NCBI GenBank assembly: GCA_026874595.1
Contig: CM049308.1
Location: 36,946,027-37,010,026 of the forward strand
Direction of reading: 5' to 3'
DNA from: Sipunculus nudus
Lineage: Eukaryota > Annelida > Sipuncula > Golfingiida > Sipunculidae
Length of the DNA: 64,000 bases
A program made the position numbers and the translations under genes. Of the stretch, positions 26,170 to 38,380 are shown piece by piece. The number at the start of each line of letters is the position of its first letter. Position 1 is the first letter of the stretch. The notes under the pieces are model-generated. The model saw only the letters and a program-made list of their open reading frames with translations. It searched no databases and had not been told where the DNA came from.

Positions 26170-26561
26170 GCTGTGTTTCCATTCATCCGTAAATCTTGTA
26201 CGTCTCGTACGCAAAAAATTGGATCCCTCTTTTTAAGATGAACTGTTTCCATATGTACGTTTTAACGTGCTCCGCAAATGCATCCGCAAAAACAGACAGC
26301 ATTGAAACGGATCGGTGAGCGATTCATCCGTTTTGCGGATGGCAAAATGCCTACATTTCCCAACAGTGCCCCGGTGTCAGATGTGATGGGTATATTGACC
26401 TTCTTCCTGCCTGTCGTCCTTGCAGTTTCAAAAGAGGCATGTGAAAGGGTATCTGCAAGAAAAACGTACATACTTATGGAAACATTTTTGCGGACTGCGC
26501 ACTATGGAACGTACATACGTCTTTAACGGATACGTTTTTTGCGGATACATGGAAACACTGC
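26170..26561. mobile_element. 392-bp MITE with TTAA target site duplication
   Basis: TTAA flanks both ends (26166-26169 and 26562-26565). The terminal inverted repeat is GC(T/A)GTGTTTCCAT and extends imperfectly inward through 'atccg(c/t)aaa' and 'gtacgt' motifs, with repeated internal 'tttccat' and 'tccgcaaa' copies in both orientations. TTAA duplication is typical of piggyBac-type insertion, but the TIR sequence alone does not prove the superfamily. Open frames of 69-82 codons on both strands are by-products of the foldback structure. Confidence 0.8.
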
Positions 26562-26565
26562 TTAA

Positions 26566-28577
26566 GGCTTAAACAAATCTGGGTGGACACTGTTCTCCAC
26601 TGAAGTACGTGCTCACCATATTAGGCAAAAATCCTGGATCACTGACAGATAGGCTCACAGCTTTCTTATTAGGAAGGAATTTGTTCTGGTCTGTTACTGG
26701 ACTTCACCACTGTAGAAACACATCAAAAGTTAACAAGTCCTGTAAAATATGATTGCCCTCTCAAGTCTCTTTGAGAGGTCTATGTGGCCATCCACAGATA
26801 CTGAAGTTCATTGCCCAGGAACATTGTTTTTCATCTGATCAGGCAATACTGGACCCTTCTCTAGATTGGTGTATATGGTCAGACTATACTCTGGGGCGTG
26901 CTGACCTAGGAGAATTCCTTCCAGCATCCACAGCTTATATATGCCTTCTGACATCACACATCCTGACCGCCTTTTGGCCAATAGTCTCATGTTATCTTGC
27001 AGCCTGTCATAAATTGTATGTATACTTAAAAGAGCATGCCACCAGAGAGCAAAACATGGGGGAAAAAATCAAATATGCAGGTGCGTTGCCTTTGAAATCT
27101 ACAGAAAATAATGTTACTTCATGAACCTTCTAGACATTAACCGATTATCGTGGAAATATAACTGTACTGAGACTAACATCAAATAAGACACCTGGGTTCT
27201 CTGATCGAGTTCTCACACTAACTTTTATATGATATTCCTTATTAATGTACAACAATTTAAAACCAATCATCTGCTTACACCAGACTTTACTTGAAAATGC
27301 AATAAAATAAAGTCACAGTTCTCTGGTGACAGAATGCATCTAGAGCTACAGACAGTTTACAAGGAGCAGCATCCCAGATGCACTGACTACTGATACCAGT
27401 TTAAGCTGTCTGGAGTTTTTTTCACACTATGTTCTAAGCTTTCTCATTTCTTGGAATTATTAGAACTAGCAGTTGTCCCCATAGGAAATCTTCAGACTTG
27501 TAGCTAGGAAATGGCAGATTACTATTTCTTTTAGCTCAAGGTCCTTTTTTTCTCTTGCTACCATTTGTTCTTGGTCTCCTGGTATCTTTAACCTTTGTAA
27601 GTTTTATCTGCTTTTTATCTTTGAGGATAAGAGACTTGTCTTTTAAGATTTGCTTACAGTATATATATGAAATACTTTAACCTACATGGCGACTTGAAAA
27701 TAAGTCTCTTGCCATGTTTCATGGCTTTGGTGAAAAACATTTTACAGAATAGTAGGAAAATGCCTTCCACATGTGTTATGTTGTCAATCTTCCTACTTTC
27801 TGGAAAATTGAGGAGGAAAAAAGATAATTTGGTCTTATCAGTCCTTTTCAGATGGATCAGAAATGATGTATTTTATAGATTTTACAGATATGTTAGAAAT
27901 GTGCATTTCAACCCTAATTTTTTTTCACAAAAATTATTGAGTACGCAAATCTGTTGGTTCTTTCACAGTATTGCACTTTTGATTGAATAGAAAGAACTCT
28001 CCTGATTTGCTCAAATCAGGATTAACAGGAGCTGTTGTCATGATTGTTACAGGTGAATTTATTGACATTTTAATGCCAGTTTGTACTTTTATTTTAAAAA
28101 GGGTTCTTGTCAAGGTTTGGGGATATATTGCATCTATGATGCCACACTTAACTAGTTACACATATGGCGGAGGACAATTTGTGCCTCTTGGCCCTTGTTA
28201 TCCAGCCAAGTTAGATTTACCAGACATTAATTGAAATTCATCTGTGTGTTATTGAGAATATAAAATGAGGATCCTGTGACTTTTCAGGAAGGTGAAAGTT
28301 ATCTGTGACCTTAAATTCATATTCAGTATTCTATATCTGCCCCCTGTGATGTTGTTATAAGGATTTACTATGGTGTATTTTCGTAATATTTCAGCATGTT
28401 TAAACCATAATGTTGTAAAAATAGACAGATGGCAGCCTTGCTGATTTCAAACACCATAGCCCATGATGGTGTTTCCTCCATCAGAGTTGTTCCTTGTTGT
28501 CATGGTGATTCATGATGGTAGCCTCAATTTTTTCATGAATTACTGCAAAGATGCCCACTGTAATTTATATGCCAGTA
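26566..28577. other. Unassigned sequence
   Basis: It contains open frames of 123 codons (26753-27124, +), 107 codons (27667-27990, +) and 83 codons (27983-28234, +). None shows a recognisable domain or convincing splice context. No element ends were seen. Confidence 0.4.
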
Positions 28578-29072
28578 TTTTTAGCGAACCTGTGAGCTTA
28601 TGCGATGGCGCAGCATCGTCCGTCAGCCGTCCGCCGTCCAGGGCTTGCTTTCGGCCGTCCATGGCTGTAAGTCAGAAACCGTCGAAGCTAGCAGCTCCAA
28701 ATTACATGTAAGAATTAGTCACATGTGAAACTTGGTACCCTGGAGCTTATTGGGTATCTGCATTAATTTAGATTTTATAGAGAAAAAGCTTAAAAACCTT
28801 TAAAAATCTTCTTCTCTGAAACTGTCCAACCAATTTTCTCATATTTCACAGAAATGATCCCTGGTACAATCTCAAGTTTGTTCGAATGGTTCCAGTTCGG
28901 AGATTTTTGGCCGAGTTAAAGGAGGTTGAACTAAGTCATCTGTCCAAAAAAGCACACTAAAATTAAAATTTCAGAAACGGCTAGAGCTATAATCACCAAA
29001 TTGTATACCAATGTTTGTCACATATGTCATATCTGATTTTGAGGTATTGGTGGTGCCACCTACATTGATGTG
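28578..29072 (+). mobile_element. F-II element, 5' part
   Basis: TTTTTAGCGAACCTGTG (motif 28583-28594) is followed by 'gcttatgcgatggcgcagc' and the F-II body. It runs to a palindrome-like block at 29050 and then straight into an F-I 5' end at 29073. The junction 'acctacattgatgtg|ttttt' matches the one at 8900 ('acctacattgatctg|ttttt'). A possible 3' partner lies at 38301-38332. Confidence 0.65.
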
Positions 29073-30798
29073 TTTTTAGCTCAGCTGACTGAAAGTCATC
29101 TGAGCTATAGCGATCACTCTTTGTCTGTCGTCCGTCTGTCTGTCCGTCGAGCTGTCTGTCTGTCTGTCCGTCTGTTAACCAGGCACAAATCGTAACCGCT
29201 GGACCTAGAACCTTGTAACTTGGAATTCTGAGAGGTCCAAGAAAAATCTCCTTGGAAACCAGAAATAAGGTCTCTATTACCCATATCCTTTGAGCTATGG
29301 GGCACCAAAGTACCCCCCTCAAAAGTAAAAAATTTCATACAAAAACTTCAATATCTCATTAACTACTTGACTGATGGTCATGATTTTTGGCATACATATT
29401 GATCATGAGATGTTCCATCAGTTCCTGCAGACTGGTGGCACCACCTGTATTTTTCGTTTTTAAGAATTTTTTTCTCTATTTATGAGACCTTTAAAAATGT
29501 GAACATCTGTTAACAAGGCACAAATCGTAAAAACTGGACCTAGAATCTTAATTCTTGACAAACTGAGAGGTCCATGAAAAATCTCCTTGGAAACCAGAAA
29601 TTAGGTCTCTGTTACCAATATCCTTTGAGCTATGGGGCCCCAAAGTACCCCCCAGAATAGTAAAAAAGTTCATACAAAAACTTCAATATCTCATTAACTA
29701 CATCACTGATGGTCATGATTTTTGGCGTACATATTGATCATGAGATGTTCCATTAGTTCCTGCAGATTGGTTGGGCCACCTGTATTGTTCGATTTTTTAC
29801 GATTTTTTTCCTCTATTTTTGAGACCTTTAAAAATGTGAACAGATGTTAGCAGGGCAAAAATCATAAAGACTGGACCTAGAATCTGCATTCTTGACACAC
29901 TGAGAGGTCCATGAAAAATCTCCTTGGAAACCAGAAATTAGGTCTTTGTTACCCATATCCTTCGAGCTATGGGGCCCCAAAGTACCCCCCAGAAAAGTCA
30001 AAAATTTCATAAAAAAACTTCAATATCTCATTAACTACTTGACTGATGGTCATGTTTTTGGCATACATATTGATCATGAGACGTTTCATCAGTTCCTGCA
30101 AACTGGTGGCACCACCTGTATCTTTCAATTTTTTACGAATGTTTTTCTCTATTTTTGAGACCTTTATAAATGTGAACAGCTGTTAACAAGGCACAAATCG
30201 TAAAGACTGGACCTAGAATCTTCATTCTTGACACACTGAGAGGTCCATGAAAAGTCTCCATGGAAACCTGAAATAAGGTCTCTGTTACCCATATCCTTTG
30301 AGCTGTGGGGGGCTCCCAATTTCCCCCCAGAATAATGGAAAATTTGATACAAAAGCTGAAGTATCTGAACAACTAATGCAGAGATCACCATAATTGTTTG
30401 CATGGATATTGATCATGGAGTGTTTCATCAGTTTCTGCAGACTGGTGGCGCCCCCTGTATTTCGGGTTGTTTTAACGAATTTTTTCTCTATTTTTGAGAC
30501 CTTTTAAGATATGAACATCTGTTAACAGGGCACAAATCATAAAAACTGGACCTAGAATCTTTATTCTTGACACACACGGAGACCCATGGAAAGTCTCCAT
30601 GAAAATCCGGAAATTAGGTCTCTGTTACCCATATTCTTTAAGCTGTATGGCTCCAAAATACCCGCACGAATAATGGAAAATTTGATACAAAAACTGCAGT
30701 ATCTCAATAACTACAACACTGATTGTCATGATTTTTCGGCATACATATTGATCATGAGCTGTTCCATCAGTTTCTGTAGACTGGGTGCGCCACCTCTA
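29073..30798 (+). mobile_element. F-I 5' end plus about five core units
   Basis: TTTTTAGC at 29073 carries the standard F-I hairpin, a gtctgtctgtccgtc stretch and then tandem units with a ~340-380-bp period. Each unit contains 'gaacatctgttaacaaggca', 'gtctctgttacccatatcc' and 'ctggtggcaccacctgtat'. The unit sequence is closest to the array at 8901-10712. It has no F-I 3' end and passes into F-Ib at 30799. Confidence 0.65.
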
Positions 30799-32395
30799 TT
30801 TTTAGCTCAGCTGACTATAAGTCATCTGAGCTATAGTCGTGGTCCATTGTCCGTCGTCCGTCCGTCTGTCCGTCCGTCCGTCCGTCCGTCCGTCCGTCCG
30901 TCCGTAGATGTGGCACGTTTTGAAACCGTAAGACCTAGGAATCCAAAATTCAGCATAATGTTAGATCTCCCCAAGATCTCCTACCAAGCCGAAAACTGGG
31001 TCTTTGCGACTTCGTTCCTTTGAGAAATTAAGGAAAAACCTCAATTTTTTATTAAAATCCTATTTTCACACTTCAGGACTGCCTAATATCAAAACCACTC
31101 ATCTGTTTTTCCTCATATTAACCATAAATAATCCTCTATATGGTTCCTATGTACATGCCAGAAATTGGGTCTGTATTATATAATTTAAAAAAGTTATGGG
31201 CCCAAACATAATGCATTTTGTAAATAATCAGGAAAAAAATTTGATCACTTAACACAAAACTTGTTAAAGCTAAGCACTTTTTTTCCAGTAATATAACTTT
31301 TATTAATCAAAATTAAATTGTATACCCAAAATTTGATCAAAATCTTTTAAATTTTTGGAAATATTAGCAAAAATAAAAAATTGGTACCTTAAACTTTGCC
31401 CAACTTTGACCATGGCATGTTTTTTTCCAGTAACTGCTGTGGATTTAATTTTCAAAGCATGTTTTTGTTAGCATTTCAACTGTTAACATTTAAAATTTGA
31501 AACCAGTTGATCAAAAACTGTAGATTTTATTCAAGTTTTCAAGCACCATGTCACATATTGTTTACATCAACCTAGTGTTATGCAGTTTGCTAGAGCTCAG
31601 CTCCCCAGCTTCAGCTCTAAGTTCCTTAAATTAGGCATACAGTAAGATGTCTCCAAAATCCCCTACCATGCCAAGAATTTGGTCACCAGAACTTAATTCC
31701 TTCGAGATATTAATGAAAAACTTCATTTTTTCATTAAAAACCCTTTGTTACACTTCAGGACTGCCTAGTATCAAAACCACTGATCTGACTTTGATCATAT
31801 ATAATATACATATTTTTCTATACTTTCGCTATGCACATGCCAGAAATGACGTCAGTATTGCGTAATTGTTTTAAGTTATGTGCCCAAACAAAATTGACTT
31901 TGTAAAAAATCAGGAAAAATATTTACTCAGGTTTCATGAAAATTATTGAAGCTAGAGAATTTTTTTAAGTATATAACTTTGTTTAATTAAGATTCAATTG
32001 TATACCCAAAATTAGATCTGTATTTTGTAAATTTTATAAGTTATTAGCATAAACATAAAATCAGTACCTGAAATTTTACCCAACTTTGACCATGGCACAT
32101 TTTTTCCCTGTGAGTACTGTTGATTTAATTTTCTCAGAATGTAAACATAAGTATTTAATGTGTTTAAATCTGAAATTTGAAACTAAAAGGTTGAAAATTA
32201 GGCTAGTTATGGAATTTTATCTTGAGGGTCTATTGTAGTCACTTGCTTTGTTCCAGATGCAGGTAGGCCACCCCAGGTCACTGGAAGTCAGCTATGCCAG
32301 GGTTCCTGATTTGTTTCAGTCACTGGGGGAGATCCCCTGCTGTGACAGGTGTACAATTGTTCTCATATCACACCCCCTCTCCCCCCCCCCCCCCC
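30799..32395 (+). mobile_element. F-Ib element with CCGT microsatellite
   Basis: The hairpin TAGCTCAGCTGAC/GTCATCTGAGCTA starts at 30803. Next is (CCGT)n at ~30850-30905, the longest such tract in the window, then 'tggcacgttttgaaaccgta'. Body units recur at about 31.0 kb and 31.6 kb ('cacttcaggactgcctaata' twice; 'cctgtgagtactgttgattt' variants), so F-Ib is also internally repeated. It ends near a C-tract at 32383-32397. Confidence 0.6.
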
Positions 32396-33564
32396 ATGAA
32401 TATATAAATATACATTTGTATGCATGATGTGGTGTTACATGACAAGATTGAGATTTATGATGATGCAATTTAGAATTATGAATCAACGTTTATATTCAGA
32501 AATATATGTTATATTGGAAATGTATACAAATTAAACTTAAAATAAAAAAATGAGGATCTAATACCAACATGTGTTCATTATTTTCGAGCCTCAGCAGAAT
32601 TGGAGATCAGGCTTTGTTTGCCCTGAATGTTTATGCAAAAGTGTTGTTAATCCCATCTCTTCCAATTTTTTCAATTTGAAAGATAATTGGATTAGAAAAA
32701 ATTAAGATCTAATATTGAAACATATTCTTGCCCCAGGAGAATGGAACATAAAGTGATCAGCTCTTGTCTGTCCATCATCTCTCAATTATCATTAAATATA
32801 TATACTAATTATGAAATTTTTCCTTTAAGCACTGTTGAAATAACTTTCATATGCTGTATGTGTATGGATTTAAGCCATTAAAGTCTGAAATTTGAAAGCA
32901 ACTTATGTATTCAGATGTGTAATATTGCAGATGAAAAACTTTAAAATATTAAAATATATTATCAGCTTTGTTTGTCTAACAGTCTGTCTGTCCTTTTTTA
33001 AATATTATGTAATTGTGAATGGACTATTTAATCCTGTAAGTATTGTTGAATTAAGTGGAAATCCTATATGTATATACACTATGTTAATACAGAGATGTTG
33101 TAACTCCCATCATTCCAGCCCTCCCCCCCCCCCCCCCCCCCAACCACCACCACCAGGTTCTTGCATCTGGGGACTGGAGACATCAGTTATATTTCAACTG
33201 TATACATTTTATAAAATAAAAATACATATATTTAATAATATATATTATGTAAAATAGATCCAATTGAGCAAATGTGTAAACTACTGAACTGTCAACAAAC
33301 TATCAAAAAGCCAGCCAATGATCATGGTAATAATATACATCTTATGTTCACAAACTGCTCACATGCTTCAATTTTGACATTAGAGAATGCATGGTTTGGT
33401 CACAAAATATTATTTGCAACAATTTCCCACTCATCAATACAAACCAATCATGTCAACCAGCCATGGCATATATTACCTTTTCATCTTAGACTTGATCTCC
33501 ATTATTATTTTAGATTTTTACCTTCAAGGCCAACTTCAGCTGAGCACAGTGACCCATATTTATA
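32396..33564. other. AT-rich F-Ib-like tail with C-tract
   Basis: Degenerate F-Ib-like segments ('aatcctgtaagtattgttga', 'gttgtaactcccatcattcc') surround a C-tract at 33121-33140. A partial F-I-like end, TTCAGCTGAGCACAGTGACC, lies at ~33535. No genes were seen. Confidence 0.4.
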
Positions 33565-35172
33565 GCACCATGTCTTGAATGTTTACATCAAGTCATTGGT
33601 TAACAGTGTTCCAGGCTGTTACATAACACCTTCACTCCTTGCCTACTGCTTCTGTGAGTGTCTGGGTCAGGCTGGGTCAGGCAGTAATTACCAGAGAGCC
33701 TTTCTCCTCTCTCTTTCCCTTTCTCTCTTTCTAGCTCTCTTTCTCTCTCTCTCTTTCTCTCTCTCTCACCCCTATGCCTCCCTTCCTCCCTCCACCCCAT
33801 TATGTTGACAGGTACTATAAACCTAATTTATTAGATATATATGTTGATGCAATTAAGAAATGTGAATCAACTGAAATATTCACATATATATGTTATACTC
33901 TAAATGTATAGTTATATTTTCAAACCTGGAAAAAAATGATGTTATAAAAAAGGGAATTTATGTAAAAATTGTTCATAATTTTCTGGCTCAGAAGAATGGG
34001 AATTAAATTTATTTGCTTTGTTTCTCTAGCTTTCTTGCCCGTTTTAAATATTTAATAATTATGAATAAACTTTTTTTTCCTGTAAGCTCTGATTAATTAA
34101 ATTTCATATCCTGTACGTATATGCAAGGGTATTGTAACTCCCACCATCCCCTTCCCCCACCCCACTAAGTCCTTGCTCCTTCGCACTGTCAACAATAGTG
34201 CTATTGCTATAGCATAAAATTTAATAATTTGAAGAAAATATATACAGAGAGACAGAGGCGTTGTAACTCCCATCGTAACCCCCCCCCCCCCTCCATCAAG
34301 TCCTTCCGCCAGTGGAGTGGGGATTTTATAGCAACTGTATACATATCATAAAATAGAAAAAACAGTTTAATTAAAGTTTAAATTAAAAAAATTGGATCTC
34401 ATTAGACAAAAGTGTAAAATGTTGAACTGTCAACAGCCTGTCAAAAAGGTATCCAATGAAAGCGCAAGGTCAGATCTTAAAATATTATTTGCAACAATTT
34501 CTTCAATCATATCAACCAACCATAGCCTAGATTACCTCTTTCTCTCAGACTTTATCTACATTTCATAATATTTTAGATTTTAACCTTCCAGGTGTTTAAG
34601 TACTGCTGAATGCTCCCTCCCTCTCTCTCTATCTCCTTTTCTCTCTACATCCAATCCTCCTTGCTGCCCACACTGTTTCCTTCTCCGAACCCCATCCCAA
34701 TGTCAGCCTCAGTAAAGGAGAACAAGTTGAATCAGATATATATATTTTTATATATTGTATAACTGTTTGTTGCCTATGTACGTGCCAGAAATTATGTCAA
34801 TATTGTGTAATATGTAGATGTGGTGGGCATCAATATAATGTACCTTGTCAAGACCTAAGAGATATCATGTCATACAGTCACAATTCATAAATCCACTCTT
34901 CAGCATAGTTAATAATAACATTATATATGTCAAATTGAAATCTTGCGGACTTCTATACACTATAGATCCTTCAACAAATAGCCTTATCATCATTCTACCA
35001 CCTCTTAGTGTTCTGTCATTGCATTCATATTTGCTCAAATATATTGCTATTTTCAACAGCTCCCAAATAAATAAAAAATAAACCACTATATTTACTCCAT
35101 ATTAATCCATCAGTCAGGTAATTTCATACATGATTTACTTGCATATTACATTATATTCCTTTATAATAGCCT
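33565..35172 (+). repeat. 1.6-kb repeat, copy 1 (second copy at 48390-50054)
   Basis: The two segments share the same order of blocks: 'ggtcaggcagtaattaccag', a TC-rich tract (here 33701-33769), 'atgtgaatcaactgaaatat', 'gcaagggtattgtaactccc', 'caaccaaccat', 'gatccttcaacaaatag' and 'aatccatcagtcaggt'. Divergence is visible but moderate. It looks like the tail of an F-Ib-type repeat or a segmental duplication. Open frames here are not coding. Confidence 0.7.
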
Positions 35173-35250
35173 AATAGGTCCATGATATTCATAAGGTTTG
35201 TCGACTAAATATAGTATCACAATGGTGATACATTTATAGTTCAATCATGA

Positions 35251-35335
35251 TCAGCTGAGCGTCGTGACCCATAGGTCCCTTGTTTTAAAATTTTTACAAA
35301 TTTTTTTCTCTTTTTGTGAGACCTTTAAAGATGTG
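35251..35335 (+). mobile_element. F-I 3' end and array remnant
   Basis: TCAGCTGAGCGTCGTGACCC at 35251 is the best-preserved F-I 3' motif in the window, followed by ATAGGTCCCTTGTTTT. A piece of F-I unit ('tgagacctttaaagatgtgg') then runs until F-VI sequence starts at ~35336. Confidence 0.6.
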
Positions 35336-36591
35336 GTTACCTACATTCATATTCACGCTTATGACATCCAAGCTCATATCTGGGGAACTGTTTGACCGAT
35401 CAGGAAATAAAATTTATACAAATGTAGCCCTTGGATAGCTTTATAACATACACAAAAAATTGTGGCACCACCTGTAACCATGTTTGCACAGTGTCCATCT
35501 GTTCATCTGCCTTGGGTTAAAATCACCCCCATCTCTGCAGTGAATTGACTAATTCACCTGAAATTCGGCATGCGCATACATCCTGGATAGCTTTCTTGAT
35601 TTTATGACAGGTGGCTACACCTACATTCACTTTCAAGCTGATCACATCCAAGCTCATATCTCGGGAACCCGTTGACCGATTGGGCCAAAATTTTGCATGT
35701 GTATAGATCTCACATAGCTCTTTATCATACGCAAAACTGGTGGTGCCATCTGCAACCATTTTTGCACAGTATCCTCTGTTTGTCTGCCTTTGGGATAATG
35801 TCACTCATATCTCAGCAGTGGTTTGACTTTTCCATCTGACACATCCTGGACAGCTTTCTTGATTTTATGACAGGTGGCGCCACCTACATTCATGTTTACT
35901 CTGTAGACATCCAAGCTTATATCTCGGGAACTGTTGGACTGATTAGGCCAAAATTTTGCATGTGTATAGATCTCACATAGCTCCTCATCATAGGCAAAAC
36001 TGGTGGCGCCACGTGCAACTATTTATGCACAGCATCCATCTATTCATCTGCCTTGGGATAATGTCACTCATATCTCAGCAGTGGTTTGACTTATCCGCCT
36101 GAAATTTTGCAGGTTTATACATACTGGACAGCTTTCTTGATTTTATGACAGGTGGCGCCACCTACATTCATGTTTACTCTGCAGACATCCAAGCTCATAT
36201 CTCAGGAACTGTTGGACTGATTGGGCCAAAATTTTGCATGTGTATAGATCTCACATAGCTCTTCATCATAGGCAAAACTGGTGGCGCCATCTGCAACCAC
36301 TTGTGCACAGTGTCCATCTGTTCATCTGCCATGGGATAAAATCACTCATATCTCAGCAGTGGTTTGACTTATCCGCCTGAAATTTTGCAGGTTTATACAT
36401 CCTTGACAATTTTCTCTATTTTATGACAGGTGGCAACACATACATTCACGTTTACGCTGCAGACATCCATGATAATACACAACACACCTCACTCTATTCC
36501 CCTTGCCACTTAATCCATGCCTCACTTCACCCGTCCCACTCTAATTTCTGTGAATACACATAGTCGCTTGTTGACTACCCATATACTAGTT
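35336..36591 (+). mobile_element. F-VI element, 5'-truncated
   Basis: Four ~280-bp units, each with two palindrome sites (exact at 35873-35884 and 36151-36162, near matches elsewhere), are followed by the F-VI 3' end 'tctgtgaatacacatagtcg', the hairpin TAGTCG/TGACTA and ATACTAGTT at 36591. The 5' hairpin end is missing. The element ends exactly where F-V begins. Confidence 0.65.
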
Positions 36592-38162
36592 GTATCCCCA
36601 GACAAAGTCAGGATACTATGGTTTCACGACGGTCCATTTTTGCTGAAAATAACACAAATTCTTAAATATCTCAAGTAAGCTTGCATGGACTGGTCCAAAA
36701 ATCAAGGTGACCGAAGATCTTGGATAGCCTTGTGATATACCGGAAACTGGTGGCGCCACCTATTATCCTTTTCTTGTTTTTACGCCTTTTAATACCCCCA
36801 TAATTGCCACTTGACAGTACTTTAAGCATTATAAGTCAAAAACTAATGGACAGATTTCTTTCATATTATGCACATGTAGAGAGATGGGTTATGGGATGAG
36901 GTCTACTAACATTTGGGTCATGACATTTACCATGAGAGTGGCCTTGACCTTTAATGTGTCCATATTTGGTGAAAATCACACACCTCTTATGATATCTCCA
37001 GTGTTGATGCCCATATGGATTTCAAATGTGACTTATGCATGGCCCACCACTAAAGTAAGAACCCTATAGGTTCTTGGGTCATGAGGTCAAAGGTCAAGGT
37101 CACTGGACTCGCATCTTAAAGATACTGTGGATGCATTTTAAGTCAAACTTTCATCCCAGGTCTTCCATCTTGAATATATAGCTCACTTGCCAATAGTGGA
37201 TGATCCATATCAATTTTGAGGTCACAAGGTCAAAGGTGAAGGTCACAGGAGCCATCTGTCCTAAAATTAGTTTCTGGATGATAATTCCTTCTTTTATTGA
37301 TGTATGGATTTCAAACTTGACTTATATATGTCCCATTGGAAAAGCAAGACCTGAATTGATTTTGGGGTTATGAGGTCAAAGGTCAAGGTCACAGGACACA
37401 TCTTTAAAAAGATTGTGGATGTATTTCAGCAAACAATTCATCTCAGATCTTTCATCTTGCATGTCCCATTGGAAAAGCAAGACCTGAATTGATTTTGGGG
37501 TCATGAGGTCAAAGGTCAAGGTCACAGGACACATCTTTAAAAAGATTGTGGATGTATTTCAGCAAACAATTCATCTCAGATCTTTCATCTTGCACATATA
37601 GTTCACCTGCCAAGAGAGGAAGAACCCTATCAATTTTGAGGTCACAAGGTCAAAGGTGAAGGTCACAGGAGCCATCTGTCAAAAATTAGCTTCTGGATGA
37701 TAATTCCTGCTTTTACTGATGTATAGATTTTAAACTTGACTTGTATATGTCCCATTGGAAAAGCAGGACCTCTATTGATTTATATATAAAAGTGGATGAT
37801 CAATATCAATTTTGGGGTCACAAGGTCAAAGGTCAAGGCCATAGGAGCCATCTGTCAAAAAAATTAGTTTCTGGATGATAATTCCTGCTTTTATTGATGT
37901 ATAGATTTCAAACTTGACTAATATATGTCCCATTGAAAAAGCAAGACCCCAATTGATTTTGGGGTCATGAGGTCAAAGGTCAAGGTCACAGGACCAACAT
38001 CTTCAAAAAGATTGTGGATTGATAAATGGAAGAAACAATAATTGCTTGCCAAGTGTCAGTATATGCTGCTAAAAATGGGGGCCTATTCTTAAAGGGGGGG
38101 GGGGGGCGTACTATGTCTGGGGATACTCTGGCACCTGCGGTGCCAAGAAATATCTAGTTTTT
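36592..38162 (+). mobile_element. F-V element, complete
   Basis: The 5' motif GTATCCCCAGAC (36592-36603) folds with GTCAGGATAC (36607-36616). The inverted motif GTCTGGGGATAC is exact at 38115-38126, followed by a perfect hairpin GGCACC/GGTGCC (38130-38144) and ATATCTAGTTTTT. The palindrome occurs once (36749-36760). The body is three to four ~280-bp units with 'aggtcaaaggtcaaggtcac', 'gatgataattcctgctttta' and 'catatttggtgaaaatcac'. A G-tract lies at 38094-38106. It is inserted in the TTTT at the 3' end of F-VI. Confidence 0.75.
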
Positions 38163-38332
38163 AAATGTCCTCGTCCAAAACTTGCATGTCTGAAATGTCC
38201 ATTTTGCTGAAATCATAATGACTAAGGTAGATATGCAGGACTTAAAAGGATCAATATTAAATTTTAAAAATAAACCTCCATTCACACTCCCAAACTTTGC
38301 ACAGGTTCGCATTAGGCCTGTATGCCTTGTTT
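38163..38332 (+). mobile_element. F-II 3' end segment
   Basis: 'aaatgtcctcgtccaaaact' and 'taatgactaaggtagatatg' lead to CACAGGTTCGC and AGGCCTGTATGCCTTGTTT. The same ~170-bp segment closes the F-II composites at 12683 and 62887. It is probably the far end of the F-II that starts at 28578. Confidence 0.6.
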
Positions 38333-38380
38333 TTTTATCTTCAAGGAATGAAGATTACTTTAAAATTGTGACGAGTCCTT

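Noticed and set aside
26278-26526. Overlapping frames of 82 and 69 codons on opposite strands
   Set aside because: They lie wholly inside the TTAA MITE and result from its foldback sequence.
26753-27124. 123-codon frame as a possible exon
   Set aside because: No domain, no clear acceptor or donor at the edges, and no repeat of the sequence elsewhere to test it.
30586-31023. 145-codon frame with a Pro-Ser-Val-Arg repeat
   Set aside because: The repeat is the (CCGT)n microsatellite of F-Ib read in frame; the rest is F-I and F-Ib unit sequence.
33575-33808. Ser/Leu-rich and Arg/Glu-rich frames on opposite strands (also 48391-48702)
   Set aside because: They are translations of the TC-rich tract.
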